Assembly: GCF_000382185.1 (NCBI RefSeq)
Contig: NZ_KB907784.1
Coordinates: 3,302,633 to 3,366,632 of the forward strand
Source of the DNA: Bordetella sp. FB-8
GTDB taxonomy: Bacteria; Pseudomonadota; Gammaproteobacteria; Burkholderiales; Burkholderiaceae_B
DNA length: 64,000 nt
Reading direction: 5' to 3'
A program made the translations under genes and the position numbers. Below are positions 1-10,118 of the stretch, in pieces (positions within the stretch are counted from its first letter, which is position 1; each line of letters starts with the position of its first letter). The notes under the pieces were generated by a model, which was not told where the DNA came from, did no database searches, and saw nothing but the letters and a program-made list of their open reading frames with translations.

Positions 1-2208
1 CGCATTGACGCCCAGCAGGAAGGGGCCAATGGCGATATTGCCGCCCGCCGTGGCCTTGAGCAGGTTGTAGGCGATGTTGCCCGAGTCCACGTTGGGACAG
101 ACCAGCAGATTGGCCGTCCCCTTGAGCGTCGTGGACGGAAGGATGCGCGAGCGCAGCGCATCGTCGAGCGCGCAGTCGCCGTGCATTTCCCCGTCGATTT
201 CCAGATCGGGGGCCTGCGCGCGAATCAGCTCGAGGGCCTCGCGCATCTTTGCGCCCGAAGACCAGTTGCCGGTGCCAAAATTCGAGCGCGACAGCAGCGC
301 AATCTTGGGCACGAGATAGAGATTGGCCATCTTGCGCGCCGCGGCGATGGTGTATTCGGCAATCTGCTCGGCCGTGGGGTTGTCGTTGACATGGGTGTCG
401 ACCAGCGCGAGCGTGAGCTCGTTCAGCAGGACGATATTCATGGCCGCATAGGTCTTGGCGCCAGGCTTCATGCCTATCACTTCGTCGACAAAGCGCAAGT
501 GGTCATGGAAAGCACCGACCGCGCCGCACACCATGCCGTCGGCTTCGCCCAGGCGCACCATCACGGCGCCGATCAGCGTATTGCGACGGCGCATTTCGAC
601 GCGCGCCATTTCCTTGCTGATGCCGCGGCGGCACATCAGTTCCCAGTAGGTGGTCCAGTACTGGTGAAAGCGCTCGTCGTATTCGGGGTTGGTGACTTCG
701 ACATCCTCGCCCAGCTTCAGGCGCAGGCCGTATTTTTCGATGCGCGACAACAGCACCTGCGGACGGCCCACCAGGATGGGCCGAGCCAGCTTCTCATCGA
801 CGATCACCTGCACCGCGCGCAGCACGCGCTCGTCCTCGCCCTCGGTGAAGACGATGCGCGATTTGCCACCCTCGCGCGTGCAGCGCTTGGCTTCGCCGAA
901 TACCGGCTTCATGAACGTGCCGGAGTGATAGACGAACTGCTGCAGCTGCTGGACGTAGGCATCCAGATCAGCGATGGGCCGGGTGGCCACGCCGCCGTCC
1001 ATGGCGGCCTTGGCCACGGCCGGCGCAATGCGTGTGATCAGGCGCGGATCGAAAGGCTTGGGAATGAAGTATTCGGGACCGAAGGAAACGCCGTAGGTGC
1101 CGTAGGCTTCGGCCACCATTTCATTCTGCTCTTCCTGGGCCAGGCCGGCGATTGCGTAAACCGCCGCCTTTTCCATTTCGCGCGTGATGGTGATGGCCCC
1201 CACGTCCAGCGCGCCGCGGAAGATATAGGGAAAGCACAGCACATTATTGACCTGGTTCGGGTAGTCCGACCGGCCGGTGGCCATGACCACGTCGTCGCGC
1301 ACGGCGTGCGCGTCCTCGGGCAGGATCTCGGGCGACGGATTGGCCAGGGCCAGGATGAGCGGCTTGGCAGCCATTTTCTGGACCATCTCGGGTTTGAGCA
1401 CGCCGCCGGCCGACAGGCCCAGGAACACATCGGCGCCGTCGATCACTTCCGTGAGCTTGCGCAGCGGCGTCTCCTGCGCAAAGCGCGCCTTGTCTGGGTC
1501 CATCAAGGTAGTGCGGCCCTTGTAGACCACGCCTTCGATGTCGGTGGCCCAGATGTGCTCCATGGGCAGTCCCAGATCGACCAGCAGGTCCAGGCAGGCC
1601 AGCGCGGCCGCGCCGGCGCCGGAGGTGACGACCTTGACGTCCTTGATGCTCTTGCCCACGACCTTCAGGCCGTTGATGAAGGCGGCGCAAACAGTGATGG
1701 CGGTGCCGTGCTGGTCGTCATGAAAGACCGGGATCTTCATGCGCTCGCGCAGCTTGCGCTCGACGGTGAAGCACTCCGGCGCCTTGATGTCTTCGAGATT
1801 GATGCCGCCGAAGGTCGGCTCGAGCCCGGCGATGATGTCCACCAGCTTGTCCGGATCGGACTCGTTGATCTCGATGTCAAAGACATCGATGCCGGCGAAT
1901 TTCTTGAACAGGACCGCCTTGCCTTCCATGACCGGCTTGGAGGCCAGCGGGCCGATATTGCCCAGGCCCAGCACGGCGGTACCGTTGGTGATCACGCCCA
2001 CAAGGTTGCCGCGGGCGGTGTAGCGAAAGGCATCCATCGGGTTGGCCACGATTTCTTCGCAGGCCGCAGCCACGCCGGGCGTGTAGGCCAGGGCCAGGTC
2101 GCGCTGGGTGACGAGCGGCTTGCTGGCGTTGACCGACAGTTTTCCGGGCTTGGGAAACTCGTGGTAATGGAGCGCGGCCTTGCGGTTGTTTGACGTATCG
2201 GTGCTCAT
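1..2208 (-). CDS. maeB: NADP-dependent malic enzyme (malic + phosphotransacetylase-like), 3' end outside window
   Basis: Oxidative decarboxylation of malate to pyruvate with NADP, in the cytoplasm. Reading back from ATG 2208 gives 736 codons before the window edge, so only the C-terminal tip is missing. The N-terminal part has the family blocks [25 protein letters not shown] and [13 protein letters not shown], followed by the Rossmann region. The remainder, to the window edge, fits the phosphotransacetylase-like C-terminal domain of the large MaeB class (about 760 residues), which is regulatory in E. coli. The gene is divergent from a LysR regulator across a 125-bp AT-rich gap, so that regulator may control it (inference). 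The + strand of this gene carries a 670-codon open frame that is only a GC-bias shadow. Confidence 0.93.
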   Translation of the reverse strand, partial: MSTDTSNNRKAALHYHEFPKPGKLSVNASKPLVTQRDLALAYTPGVAAACEEIVANPMDAFRYTARGNLVGVITNGTAVLGLGNIGPLASKPVMEGKAVLFKKFAGIDVFDIEINESDPDKLVDIIAGLEPTFGGINLEDIKAPECFTVERKLRERMKIPVFHDDQHGTAITVCAAFINGLKVVGKSIKDVKVVTSGAGAAALACLDLLVDLGLPMEHIWATDIEGVVYKGRTTLMDPDKARFAQETPLRKLTEVIDGADVFLGLSAGGVLKPEMVQKMAAKPLILALANPSPEILPEDAHAVRDDVVMATGRSDYPNQVNNVLCFPYIFRGALDVGAITITREMEKAAVYAIAGLAQEEQNEMVAEAYGTYGVSFGPEYFIPKPFDPRLITRIAPAVAKAAMDGGVATRPIADLDAYVQQLQQFVYHSGTFMKPVFGEAKRCTREGGKSRIVFTEGEDERVLRAVQVIVDEKLARPILVGRPQVLLSRIEKYGLRLKLGEDVEVTNPEYDERFHQYWTTYWELMCRRGISKEMARVEMRRRNTLIGAVMVRLGEADGMVCGAVGAFHDHLRFVDEVIGMKPGAKTYAAMNIVLLNELTLALVDTHVNDNPTAEQIAEYTIAAARKMANLYLVPKIALLSRSNFGTGNWSSGAKMREALELIRAQAPDLEIDGEMHGDCALDDALRSRILPSTTLKGTANLLVCPNVDSGNIAYNLLKATAGGNIAIGPFLLGVNA

Positions 2209-2304
2209 GATGGTGACCCAGGCGTGGAAAAGCAGTGGCAAACAGGAATAGGTCAACAATATTACGCTTCAAGACATAATCATGATATTTGGATTTAATA
2301 TGAT

Positions 2305-2328
2305 CCCATAAGCTTTTACTTATATGGG
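2305..2328. promoter_or_regulatory. Imperfect inverted repeat in maeB-lysR intergenic region
   Basis: CCCATAAG (2305-2312) faces CTTATATGGG (2319-2328) across a six-base spacer, only six bases before the LysR start codon. LysR-type proteins usually bind dyads between themselves and a divergent target, so this is a candidate autoregulatory site. The dyad is seen directly; the function is inferred. Confidence 0.35.
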
Positions 2329-2333
2329 CAATT

Positions 2334-3308
2334 ATGGGTTTCGATGCCGTCGACGTTGCTCATAAATTGAGCAACCGCCTCAAAATGCGCCATCTGGCGC
2401 TGCTTCTGCAGATACGCCAGCATGGTTCGCTGACCCGGGCTGCCGAGCGCATGGCCATCAGCCAGCCGGCGCTGACCAATACGCTCAACGACCTGGAGGG
2501 CATGTTCGGCGCGCCCTTGTTCGAGCGCTCGGCGCGCGGCATGGCGCCAACCCCGCTGGGCCGGGTGGTGCTGGATCACGCCCAGGCCATGGTGCAGGAC
2601 CTGGATCACCTGGTGCGCGACATGGACGCCGTGGCCGGCGGCCACACGGCGCATCTGCACGTGGGCGTGACGCCCTTCGTTCCCAGTCGCGTGCTGCCTG
2701 CCGCCTTGCAGCAGGCAGCACGCGACGGCAAACGACTCACCGTCACGGTGCATGGCGGGCCGGGCGAACTGCTGTTGTCGCAGTTGCACGATCACACACT
2801 GGACATCGTGGTGGGCCTTGCGTCGCCCGCGCTGGGCCAGGAAGGTCTGAGCTTTTATGCACTCTATAGCCAGCCGCCGCGCCTGATCGCCAATCGCCGG
2901 CTGGCCGCGCGGCTGACGCGGCTGCGTCTGGACTGGCGACGCCTGGCCGGACTGGACTGGATCATGAGTCCGTCCACCAGCTACCTGCGCGAGCAGGTGG
3001 CGGGACTGTTCGTCGAGGCCGGCCTGCCCGTGCCGCGGCCCGTCATGGAAAGCGACGCGGCGCGCCTGATCGGCGAAATGCTGGCCGCCAACGAACGGGC
3101 CGTGGCCATACTGCCCGCCGATATCGCCGAGGAACTCGTGCGCGGCGCAGGGGTGACCATCATCCCCTATTCTTTTGTCTGGAGCCTGCCGCCTATCGGC
3201 TTTTTCACACGCAACGCCGGCACGCCACGCATGGCGGAACAATGGTTCGCTGAAGCCTTGCGCAAGGCTAGAAGCGCCAAGCCGGTCGGGCAGGCCGCTG
3301 CGCCATAA
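2334..3308 (+). CDS. LysR-family transcriptional regulator
   Basis: A 324-residue DNA-binding regulator with the N-terminal winged helix-turn-helix at about residues 18-77 (RHLALLLQIRQHGSLTRAAE, then ISQPALTNTLNDLE and PLFERSARG). A LysR substrate-binding domain follows from about residue 100. The extended N-terminus before the helix-turn-helix resembles the GbpR/PcaQ subgroup, so the ATG at 2334 is kept; ATG 2385 is the alternative. It is divergent from maeB and may sense a C4-acid or aromatic catabolic signal, but the ligand cannot be read from sequence. Confidence 0.9.
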   Translation: MGFDAVDVAHKLSNRLKMRHLALLLQIRQHGSLTRAAERMAISQPALTNTLNDLEGMFGAPLFERSARGMAPTPLGRVVLDHAQAMVQDLDHLVRDMDAVAGGHTAHLHVGVTPFVPSRVLPAALQQAARDGKRLTVTVHGGPGELLLSQLHDHTLDIVVGLASPALGQEGLSFYALYSQPPRLIANRRLAARLTRLRLDWRRLAGLDWIMSPSTSYLREQVAGLFVEAGLPVPRPVMESDAARLIGEMLAANERAVAILPADIAEELVRGAGVTIIPYSFVWSLPPIGFFTRNAGTPRMAEQWFAEALRKARSAKPVGQAAAP

Positions 3309-3466
3309 AGGCAAGTGCGGTCAGCGGGCCGGTACCGTGCCCATTTCTCGTCCGCGGATCGGTTCCATGGGCAGTCTGGCCGGCACCAGGTCGGCCACCA
3401 CGAAGCCGCGAACGCAGAACAGGCGGCAAGCCCGTGTGCGCTGGCGGCGCGAATGGACGGTGGTTC

Positions 3467-4954
3467 CTACTGGAACGCCGTTTCCATGAACGAGCGCAAT
3501 TTGCGCGAATGCAGCCGTTCCAGTGGCATTTCCCGCAGATGCTCCAGCGCGCGGATGCCTATCTTCAGGTGCTGGTTGACTTGAGTGCGGTAGAAGACGC
3601 TGGCCATGCCCGGCAGCTTGAGTTCGCCATGCAGGGGCTTGTCCGACACGCACAGCAGCGTGCCATAGGGCACCCGCAGCCGAAAGCCGTTGGCCGCGAT
3701 AGTGGCCGACTCCATGTCCAGTGCAACAGCGCGCGACTGGGCAAAACGCTGCACCAGTTCGCTCTGGTCGCGCAGTTCCCAGTTGCGGTCGTCGATGGTG
3801 GCCACCGTGCCGGTGCGCACGATGTGCTTGAGTTCCCAGCCCGACAGGCCCGCCACTTCGGCCACGGCCTGCTCCAGCGCCACCTGCACCTCGGCCAGCG
3901 GCGGCACCGGCACCCAGGTGGGCAGGTCCGCATCGAGCACGTGGTCTTCGCGCACATAGCCGTGCGCCAGCACGTAATCGCCCAGCCTCTGCGTGTCGCG
4001 CAAGCCCGCGCAATGGCCCAGCATCAGCCAGGCATGCGGTCGCAGCACTGCGACATGGTCGGTGATGGTTTTGGCGTTCGAAGGCCCCACGCCAATATTG
4101 ACCAGCGTGATACCCGTATGACCCTTGCGCACCAGATGATAGGCCGGCATCTGCGGCATACGCGCCGCCGCCTCGCCCTGAACCTGTCCGCCCAGGAACG
4201 TGACGCGGTTGCCCGGCTCCACCAACTGCTCGTACTCGCCCTGCCCGTCCGCCATCAGGCCGCGCGCCCAGGCCAGGAATTCGTCGACATAGAACTGGTA
4301 GTTGGTGAACAGTACGAAATTCTGGAAATGCGCCGGGTCAGTCGCCGTGTAGTGCTGCAGGCGCAAGAGCGAATAGTCCACGCGCGGCGCGGTGAAGGGC
4401 GCCAAGGGCAGCGGCCCGCCGTTGGTATTGCGCCAGGTGCCGTTGACGATGGCGTCGTCCGTGACACCGAGGTCGGGCGCGTCGAACAGGTCACGCAGAG
4501 GCCGTTTGAGGCTCTCAATGCGTTCGCCTTCGACATTGGCGCCGTCGAAGAAAGCAAAATGCAGCGGAATGGGCAGATCCGACTCGCCTATTTCCACGAC
4601 GCCACCGTGGTTTTGCAACAGCAAAGAAATTTGCTGCTGCAAATAATGGCGAAACAACCGGGGGCGGGTAACGGTGGTCTGGTAGCGGCCGGGTTCGGCT
4701 ACATGACCATAGGACATCCGGCTGTCAAGAATGTGATGGCTGGGTACGGTGATCCGCACGGCCGGATAACACGCGCGCGTACGTCCCGCCTGCTCCCTGC
4801 CGTCCAAGGCATCCTGAAAAGCGCCGCGCAGGAAAGTCGTGTTCCGCTCATAGATTTCAATCAGCCGGTCTACCGCGGAGGTAGCGTCCTGAAAAGGCTC
4901 GAAGGGACGGAACTCGGGCCGCGCGACGACCCCGGCTACAGCATTCTTGGGCAT
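3467..4954 (-). CDS. amn: AMP nucleosidase
   Basis: Cleaves AMP to adenine and ribose 5-phosphate in purine salvage and adenylate balance. The 495-residue product is close to the E. coli enzyme (484). It has the family's N-terminal domain (FLRGAFQDALDG, then YPAVRITVPSHHILDSRMSY) and a C-terminal nucleoside-phosphorylase-like domain with LMLGHCAGLRD and ALDMESATIAANGFR; the glutamate of DMES is the usual catalytic/ribose contact. I chose ATG 4954 because AGAGAG lies 5-10 bases upstream. An in-frame ATG at 4999 would add 15 residues without a visible ribosome site. The 250-bp gap up to 5204 is AT-rich near 4975-5040 and must hold the promoters of this gene and the divergent NlpC gene. Confidence 0.94.
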   Translation of the reverse strand: MPKNAVAGVVARPEFRPFEPFQDATSAVDRLIEIYERNTTFLRGAFQDALDGREQAGRTRACYPAVRITVPSHHILDSRMSYGHVAEPGRYQTTVTRPRLFRHYLQQQISLLLQNHGGVVEIGESDLPIPLHFAFFDGANVEGERIESLKRPLRDLFDAPDLGVTDDAIVNGTWRNTNGGPLPLAPFTAPRVDYSLLRLQHYTATDPAHFQNFVLFTNYQFYVDEFLAWARGLMADGQGEYEQLVEPGNRVTFLGGQVQGEAAARMPQMPAYHLVRKGHTGITLVNIGVGPSNAKTITDHVAVLRPHAWLMLGHCAGLRDTQRLGDYVLAHGYVREDHVLDADLPTWVPVPPLAEVQVALEQAVAEVAGLSGWELKHIVRTGTVATIDDRNWELRDQSELVQRFAQSRAVALDMESATIAANGFRLRVPYGTLLCVSDKPLHGELKLPGMASVFYRTQVNQHLKIGIRALEHLREMPLERLHSRKLRSFMETAFQ

Positions 4955-5204
4955 GAATTCTCTCTGATTCAATGACTTAATATATATGTTACCAATCAAG
5001 ACAAACTAGTATCATATGTCATATTTCTTCGGTATACTCCGGCCCAGGCGCAGTCGTGAAACCCGGCCTCCGGGGTCGTCGTAAATGCGCTCAGAACCTA
5101 TTGCTCCGGCAGTTCCTTGCTGGCCTGAAGGTTAGCATCCTGCCGTTATTTTTGCCGTTTTACGGTAGTTTCCCTGTCATCAACGCCTTATTTACCGACG
5201 CCAC

Positions 5205-5912
5205 ATGACCTCGCCGCCGACGCAAAAGCTTCATACCTCCCTACTGGCCGCCGCCGCTTTGGCGACCAGCCTGCTCTGCTCCCCCGCTCATGCGGCCGTC
5301 GAAACCGAAGCGCTGCCCACCCTGAAGGGTCTGAGCACTGCAAACGATCCGGCCGGCAACACCAACATCGCCCTCAGCCTGCGCGACCGCGTGGTCGAAA
5401 CGGGCCTCAATGCCATCGGCACGCTGTACCATTGGGGTGGCGACGATCCCCAGGAAGGTTTCGACTGCAGCGGCCTGGTACGTTTCGTGTTCCAGGAAAC
5501 GACGGGCATGACCCTGCCCCGTACGGCACGCGAGCAGCACGCCACCGGCAAGTCCGTGGCACGCCAGCAGCTCCTGCCCGGCGACCTGGTATTTTTCAAG
5601 GGCACCGTCCAGACCCGGCACGTGGTCTGGCACAACCATCACAAAAGCCTGCGCACAATCGTCTCCAACGTTATTTCGCATGTGGGCATCTATATCGGCG
5701 ACAACCAGTTCGTCCACGCCCCGGTGAGTGGCGAGCGCGTGCGCATCGACAACCTTGATGCCTCGTATTGGTCCAAACATTATGCCGGTGCGGTGCGCTA
5801 CCTGACCTCCAAGGTCGTGGCCCAGGCGTCCGAGCCTGTCACGCCGGACCTCCCCGCCGGCGCCGCGAGCGATCCGGCCGATAGTCCGGCCGGCGACGCC
5901 AAAAAACCCTGA
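5205..5912 (+). CDS. Secreted NlpC/P60-family (C40) peptidoglycan hydrolase
   Basis: Probable DL-endopeptidase cutting peptide stems of peptidoglycan in the periplasm. It has 235 residues with a signal peptide (about 1-30, ending PAHA). The C40 domain spans about 62-200 with catalytic Cys88 in DCSGL, His159 in SHVG and His171 in VHAP. Between PGDLVFF (125-131) and SHVG there is an extra segment of about 25 residues rich in His and basic residues that is longer than the usual loop. The tail is Ala/Pro-rich and low complexity. A strong terminator follows directly, so the gene looks monocistronic. Confidence 0.88.
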   Translation: MTSPPTQKLHTSLLAAAALATSLLCSPAHAAVETEALPTLKGLSTANDPAGNTNIALSLRDRVVETGLNAIGTLYHWGGDDPQEGFDCSGLVRFVFQETTGMTLPRTAREQHATGKSVARQQLLPGDLVFFKGTVQTRHVVWHNHHKSLRTIVSNVISHVGIYIGDNQFVHAPVSGERVRIDNLDASYWSKHYAGAVRYLTSKVVAQASEPVTPDLPAGAASDPADSPAGDAKKP

Positions 5913-5948
5913 GCGCGGCCCGAAGGGGGCTACGGGCCTGCTGAACAA

Positions 5949-5975
5949 AAACGGCCATTCGATGAATGGCCGTTT
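5949..5975. terminator. Bidirectional intrinsic terminator after NlpC/P60 gene
   Basis: A perfect 12-bp stem (AAACGGCCATTC with GAATGGCCGTTT) around a 3-base loop. A runs on one side and T runs on the other let it serve both the + strand hydrolase and the convergent minus-strand SDR gene. Confidence 0.85.
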
Positions 5976-5995
5976 CGCTTTGCGCCGCAGAGAAC

Positions 5996-6772
5996 TCAGC
6001 CCCGGCCGACGAAAGGCATGGAGGAGGCCATGATGGTCATGAATTGCACGTTGGTATCCAGCGGCAGCTCGGCCATATTCGCCACCGCACGCGCCACGTG
6101 CCCAACGTCCATGCGCGGCTCAACCCTGGTGCTGCCGTCCGCCTGCAACACGCCGGTTGCCATACGCGCGGTCATGTCGGTGGCGGCGTTGCCGATGTCG
6201 ATCTGGCCGCAGGCGATGTTGTCCTGGCGGCAGTCGAGCGAGATGGCCTTGGTCAAGCCCGTCACGGCGTGTTTGGTGGCGGTATAGGCGATCGACATGG
6301 GCCGCGGCGAATAAGCCGAAATCGAACCGTTGTTGATGATGCGCCCGCCCTTCGGGCTCTGCCGCTTCATGAGCCGTACGGCACCCTGGGCGCAGAGGAA
6401 CATACCCGTGAGGTTGATGTCGACCACGTCGCGCCATACCGAGACCGGCAGTTCATCGATGGGCACCGGCGGCGCGCCCCGGCCCGCATTGTTAAAGAGC
6501 ACGTCGAGGCGGCCATGGGCGTCCTGCAGGCGTTCGAACAGCGCGTCGACCGAATCCTCCCGGGATACATCGGTCGGAACAGCCAGCGCCCGACTGGACG
6601 CAGCGCCGGCGGCGGCTTTGGTTTCTTCCAGCAATTCGCCGCGCCGGCCGGCCAGCACGACCTGGTAGCCGCGCCCCAGCAGCTCCAGCGCCACGGCGCG
6701 GCCTATCCCGGTACCGGCCCCGGTCACCAGAGCGACCTTGCCGCCCGTCGTTTCGGAAGAGATCATGTCCAT
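5996..6772 (-). CDS. SDR-family NAD(P)-dependent oxidoreductase
   Basis: Classical short-chain dehydrogenase of 258 residues. It has the nucleotide-binding motif TGAGTGIG (about 18-25), NNAG, an active-site serine in NGSISAYS and the YTATK catalytic Tyr/Lys pair. The substrate is not predictable. AGGAG lies seven bases before the ATG at 6772, which fixes the start. It is transcribed divergently from gmk and ends at the shared terminator with the NlpC gene. It could be an alcohol, sugar or 3-oxoacyl reductase. Confidence 0.88.
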   Translation of the reverse strand: MDMISSETTGGKVALVTGAGTGIGRAVALELLGRGYQVVLAGRRGELLEETKAAAGAASSRALAVPTDVSREDSVDALFERLQDAHGRLDVLFNNAGRGAPPVPIDELPVSVWRDVVDINLTGMFLCAQGAVRLMKRQSPKGGRIINNGSISAYSPRPMSIAYTATKHAVTGLTKAISLDCRQDNIACGQIDIGNAATDMTARMATGVLQADGSTRVEPRMDVGHVARAVANMAELPLDTNVQFMTIMASSMPFVGRG

Positions 6773-6905
6773 GGTGTCGCTCCTGGTGTCTGTCGCCGCT
6801 ATGAGCGGATGTCGCGCATGCTAGCAGAGCCGCAGGCGTGCAGGGACGCGCGGTCGGGGCCGGCGGCGGGCTATACTTTTGCGCATCCCAGTCTCGTGGC
6901 GCGCC

Positions 6906-7538
6906 ATGCTCAATTCTCCCGGAAACGTCTTCATGGTGATCGCCCCCAGCGGCGCAGGCAAGTCCAGCCTGGTGCGCGCGTTGCTCGATCAAGATTGCTG
7001 CATCGAACTGTCGATCTCGTGCACGACGCGCGCACCGCGTCCGGGCGAGCAGGACGGCCGCGAATACCGGTTCACCCCGCTTGAGGACTTTCTGGCTATG
7101 CGCAATGCCAACGCGCTGCTGGAATGGGCTGAGGTCCACGGCAACTACTATGGCACCCCGCGCGACCGCATCGATGCGGCCACGCGCGCCGGCCGCGACG
7201 TACTGCTGGAAATCGACTGGCAAGGCGCGCGCCAGATCAGGCAGCGCTTTCCCAAGGCCATAGGCATCTTCATCCTGCCCCCGTCCATCCACGAACTGGC
7301 CAAGCGTCTGCGCGCCCGCGGACAGGATTCGGACGACGTGATCTCGCGTCGCCTGCTGGCAGCCGGCAGCGAAATCGCCCATGCGCCGGAATGCGAATAT
7401 GTTATTATTAATCAAGAATTTAGCGTGGCCCTTGCAGAGTTGATACAAATCATCAGCGCTGCTCGGCTGCGTTTTGCGTCGCAGGCCGTACGCCATGCTT
7501 CGCTGTTCGCGCAACTGGGCATCCCGGCAGATCATTGA
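6906..7538 (+). CDS. gmk: Guanylate kinase
   Basis: Phosphorylates GMP to GDP with ATP. The 210-residue protein has the P-loop [10 protein letters not shown] near its N-terminus, the GMP-binding stretch [17 protein letters not shown], and [15 protein letters not shown] 6906 gives the standard family N-terminus MLNSPGNVF; an upstream in-frame start at 6879 would add nine residues. It heads the conserved gmk-rpoZ-spoT block, linking guanine nucleotide supply to (p)ppGpp metabolism. Confidence 0.96.
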   Translation: MLNSPGNVFMVIAPSGAGKSSLVRALLDQDCCIELSISCTTRAPRPGEQDGREYRFTPLEDFLAMRNANALLEWAEVHGNYYGTPRDRIDAATRAGRDVLLEIDWQGARQIRQRFPKAIGIFILPPSIHELAKRLRARGQDSDDVISRRLLAAGSEIAHAPECEYVIINQEFSVALAELIQIISAARLRFASQAVRHASLFAQLGIPADH

Positions 7539-7619
7539 TCCGCCATTGTTTGCCGCGTTGACTGGCATCCGGTTTGCCGCGCTTCCCGTAATTTTGCATT
7601 TCACCATTCAGGTATTTCC

Positions 7620-7823
7620 ATGGCCCGCATCACCGTCGAAGACTGTCTGAACAAGATCCCCAATCGTTTCAATCTCACGCTGGCCGCCACCTATCGTGCC
7701 CGCGAGCTGGCACAGGGTCATGCCGCACGCATCGACAGCAAAGACAAACCTACCGTCACGGCCCTGCGCGAAATCGCCGCCGGTCAAACCGGCCTGGAAA
7801 TGCTGCGCAAAGTTCCGACCTGA
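7620..7823 (+). CDS. rpoZ: RNA polymerase omega subunit
   Basis: A 67-residue omega subunit that helps assemble beta-prime into RNA polymerase and forms part of the (p)ppGpp binding site in proteobacteria. The sequence starts [10 protein letters not shown] and has the [19 protein letters not shown] helix and the [11 protein letters not shown] segment typical of the family. It lies 81 bases after gmk and 21 bases before spoT, the classic cluster. Confidence 0.97.
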   Translation: MARITVEDCLNKIPNRFNLTLAATYRARELAQGHAARIDSKDKPTVTALREIAAGQTGLEMLRKVPT

Positions 7824-7844
7824 TTCATAACCGGGAGGCGCGGC

Positions 7845-10118
7845 ATGGCATTTCCCGGGCTCAAACACGCCTCTTCGGGCTTACTCGCCGCGCTACGCGC
7901 GGGGTCGCGTCTTGGGCTGCGCTCCGGTAGCGGCAAGCCTCATGCGGCAACGCATGCAGGCACTCCTTCGCTTCCTCCTATTGCCTCCCTGGCACCGCTG
8001 ACCGAACTCATCGGCAGCTACCTCTCCCCTTCGGATGTCGAGAAAGTCCGCGAAGCCTATCGCTTTGCTGACTCGGCGCACCTGGGGCAATTGCGCGCCA
8101 GCGGCGAACCTTATATATCCCACCCGATCGCCGTCACCGAAATCTGTGCCGGCTGGAAGCTCGATGCCAACGCACTGGCGGCGGCCCTATTGCATGACGT
8201 CATCGAAGACCAGGACGTCAGCAAGCAAGAGCTGGTCGAGAAGTTTGGCCCCGAAGTGGCCGAGCTGGTCGACGGTCTGACCAAACTTGAACGCTTGGAC
8301 TTCGCCTCCAAGGCGCAACAGCAGGCCGAGAGCTTTCGCAAGATGCTTCTGGCCATGGCGCGCGACGTTCGTGTCATTCTCATCAAGCTGGCTGATCGTC
8401 TGCACAATATGCGCACGCTGGACGTGGTCAGCGCCGAGAAGCGCCGCCGCGTGGCCCGCGAAACCCTCGATATCTATGCCCCCATCGCCCACCGTCTGGG
8501 CCTGAACGTCATATACCGCGAATTTCAGAATCTTTGTTTCGCGGCCATGTACCCCAATCGCTACCAGGTGCTGCATCGCGCCGTGCTGGCGGCTCGGGGC
8601 AACCGGCGCGAGGTCATCGGCAAGATCGAGGATGCCGTGCGCGCAGCCCTGCCGGCTGCCGGCATCGAGGCCGAAGTCAGCGGCCGAGAGAAAACGCTCT
8701 ACGGCATCTACCGCAAGATGCTGGAGCAAAAGAAGTCCTTCTCCGAGGTCCTGGACATCTACGGCTTTCGCGTCATCGTCCACACCCTGCCCGAGTGCTA
8801 CCTGGCCCTGGGTACGCTACACCAGCTTTATCGCCCGGTGCCCGGCAAATTCAAGGACTATATCGCCATCCCCAAGCTCAATGGCTATCAGTCCTTGCAC
8901 ACCACGCTGGTCGGCCCCTATGGCACACCCGTGGAATTCCAGTTCCGCACCCGCGACATGCACCACGTGGCCGAGGAAGGCGTAGCCTCGCACTGGCTGT
9001 ACAAGGAAAGCGACACCACGCTGAACGATCTGCAGAAACGCACGCACCAATGGCTGCAGTCATTGCTCGACATCCAGAGCCAGACAGGCGACTCGGGCGA
9101 ATTCCTCGATCACGTCAAGGTCGACCTGTTCCCCGACGCGGTTTATGTATTTACGCCGCGCGGCAAAATCATCTCTTTGCCGCGCGGCGCCACGCCGGTG
9201 GATCTGGCCTACGCCATCCACACCGACGTGGGCAACCAGGCCGTGGCATCCAAGATCAACGGCGAATTCGCACCGCTGCGCACCGAGTTGAGCAGCGGCG
9301 ATACCATCGAGATCATCACCTCGCCCGCCTCGCGTCCAAGCGCCCAGTGGCTCAATTATGTGCGCACCGGCCGCGCCCGCTCGGAAATCCGGCACTACCT
9401 GCGCACGGTCAAATATGAAGAATCGGTGGGTTTCGGCGAGCGGCTGCTGACGCAGGCGCTGGAAGAACTGCACCTGGCCCTGCCGGCGGCCGACGATCCC
9501 CAATGGGACAAGCTGGCCCGCAGCACGGGCGCCAGCTCGCGCGACGAAATCCTCTCGGACATAGGCCTGGGCAAGCGCTTGGCGGCCGTGGTGGCGCGCC
9601 GCTTCGCCCCGGAGAATGCCCTGATGGCCACCACCGCCGCGGCCATGGACGAGATGACCGCGGCCCGCGCCGCGCCCATCCTGATCCAGGGAAACGAAGG
9701 CCAGGCGGTGCAATTGGCGCCCTGCTGCGGCCCCTTGCCCGGCGATGCGATCGTCGCGGGCGTGAGGCTGGGCCAGGGGCTGGTGGTGCACACCGCGGAC
9801 TGCCCTGTCGCGCAGCGCGCCCAGGCGCGCGAGCCGGAGCGCTGGGTGCCCGTGGCCTGGGACAGCCAGGCCAGTAAGCATTTCTCGACCCGGCTGGACA
9901 TCGTCACGCGCAACGAGCGCGGCGTGCTGGGCCGGATCGCAGCCGAAGTTTCCGCTGCCGATTCCAATATCACCCATGTCACCATGCACGACGATGCCGT
10001 CTCCACGGTGCTCCTGCATCTGACGATTCAGGTCGATAGCCGCAAGCACCTGGCCCAGGTGATCCGCGCGGTGCGCCACGTCCCGCAGGTGCAGAAGATC
10101 GTGCGCGTCAAGGGCTGA
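7845..10118 (+). CDS. spoT: Bifunctional (p)ppGpp synthetase/hydrolase (SpoT/Rel)
   Basis: Makes and degrades the stringent-response alarmone. The 757 residues read in order: an HD hydrolase domain (HPIAV, then HDVIED at 117-122), a synthetase domain ([31 protein letters not shown]), a TGS domain ([21 protein letters not shown]), a zinc-finger/CC region ([10 protein letters not shown]) and a C-terminal ACT domain (about 685-757). The basic KFKD signature in the synthetase is the type found in bifunctional enzymes; RelA has an acidic EXDD there. GGGAGG six bases before ATG 7845 supports the start. The last 11 bases overlap the convergent chemoreceptor gene. Confidence 0.96.
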   Translation: MAFPGLKHASSGLLAALRAGSRLGLRSGSGKPHAATHAGTPSLPPIASLAPLTELIGSYLSPSDVEKVREAYRFADSAHLGQLRASGEPYISHPIAVTEICAGWKLDANALAAALLHDVIEDQDVSKQELVEKFGPEVAELVDGLTKLERLDFASKAQQQAESFRKMLLAMARDVRVILIKLADRLHNMRTLDVVSAEKRRRVARETLDIYAPIAHRLGLNVIYREFQNLCFAAMYPNRYQVLHRAVLAARGNRREVIGKIEDAVRAALPAAGIEAEVSGREKTLYGIYRKMLEQKKSFSEVLDIYGFRVIVHTLPECYLALGTLHQLYRPVPGKFKDYIAIPKLNGYQSLHTTLVGPYGTPVEFQFRTRDMHHVAEEGVASHWLYKESDTTLNDLQKRTHQWLQSLLDIQSQTGDSGEFLDHVKVDLFPDAVYVFTPRGKIISLPRGATPVDLAYAIHTDVGNQAVASKINGEFAPLRTELSSGDTIEIITSPASRPSAQWLNYVRTGRARSEIRHYLRTVKYEESVGFGERLLTQALEELHLALPAADDPQWDKLARSTGASSRDEILSDIGLGKRLAAVVARRFAPENALMATTAAAMDEMTAARAAPILIQGNEGQAVQLAPCCGPLPGDAIVAGVRLGQGLVVHTADCPVAQRAQAREPERWVPVAWDSQASKHFSTRLDIVTRNERGVLGRIAAEVSAADSNITHVTMHDDAVSTVLLHLTIQVDSRKHLAQVIRAVRHVPQVQKIVRVKG

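Noticed and set aside
181..2193. 670-codon + strand open frame across maeB
   Set aside because: The minus strand encodes an unmistakable malic enzyme. GC-rich codon bias opens long antisense frames; the + product has no recognisable domain.
3309..3466. Possible degraded coding remnant between LysR and amn
   Set aside because: The minus-strand frame here has a protein-like tail (FCVRGFVVADLVPARLP) but no match I can recognise and no start; not enough to call a gene.
4955..5204. Possible small RNA or leader upstream of the NlpC gene
   Set aside because: An AT-rich promoter-like stretch is visible but no stable hairpin with T run or conserved element can be supported by eye.
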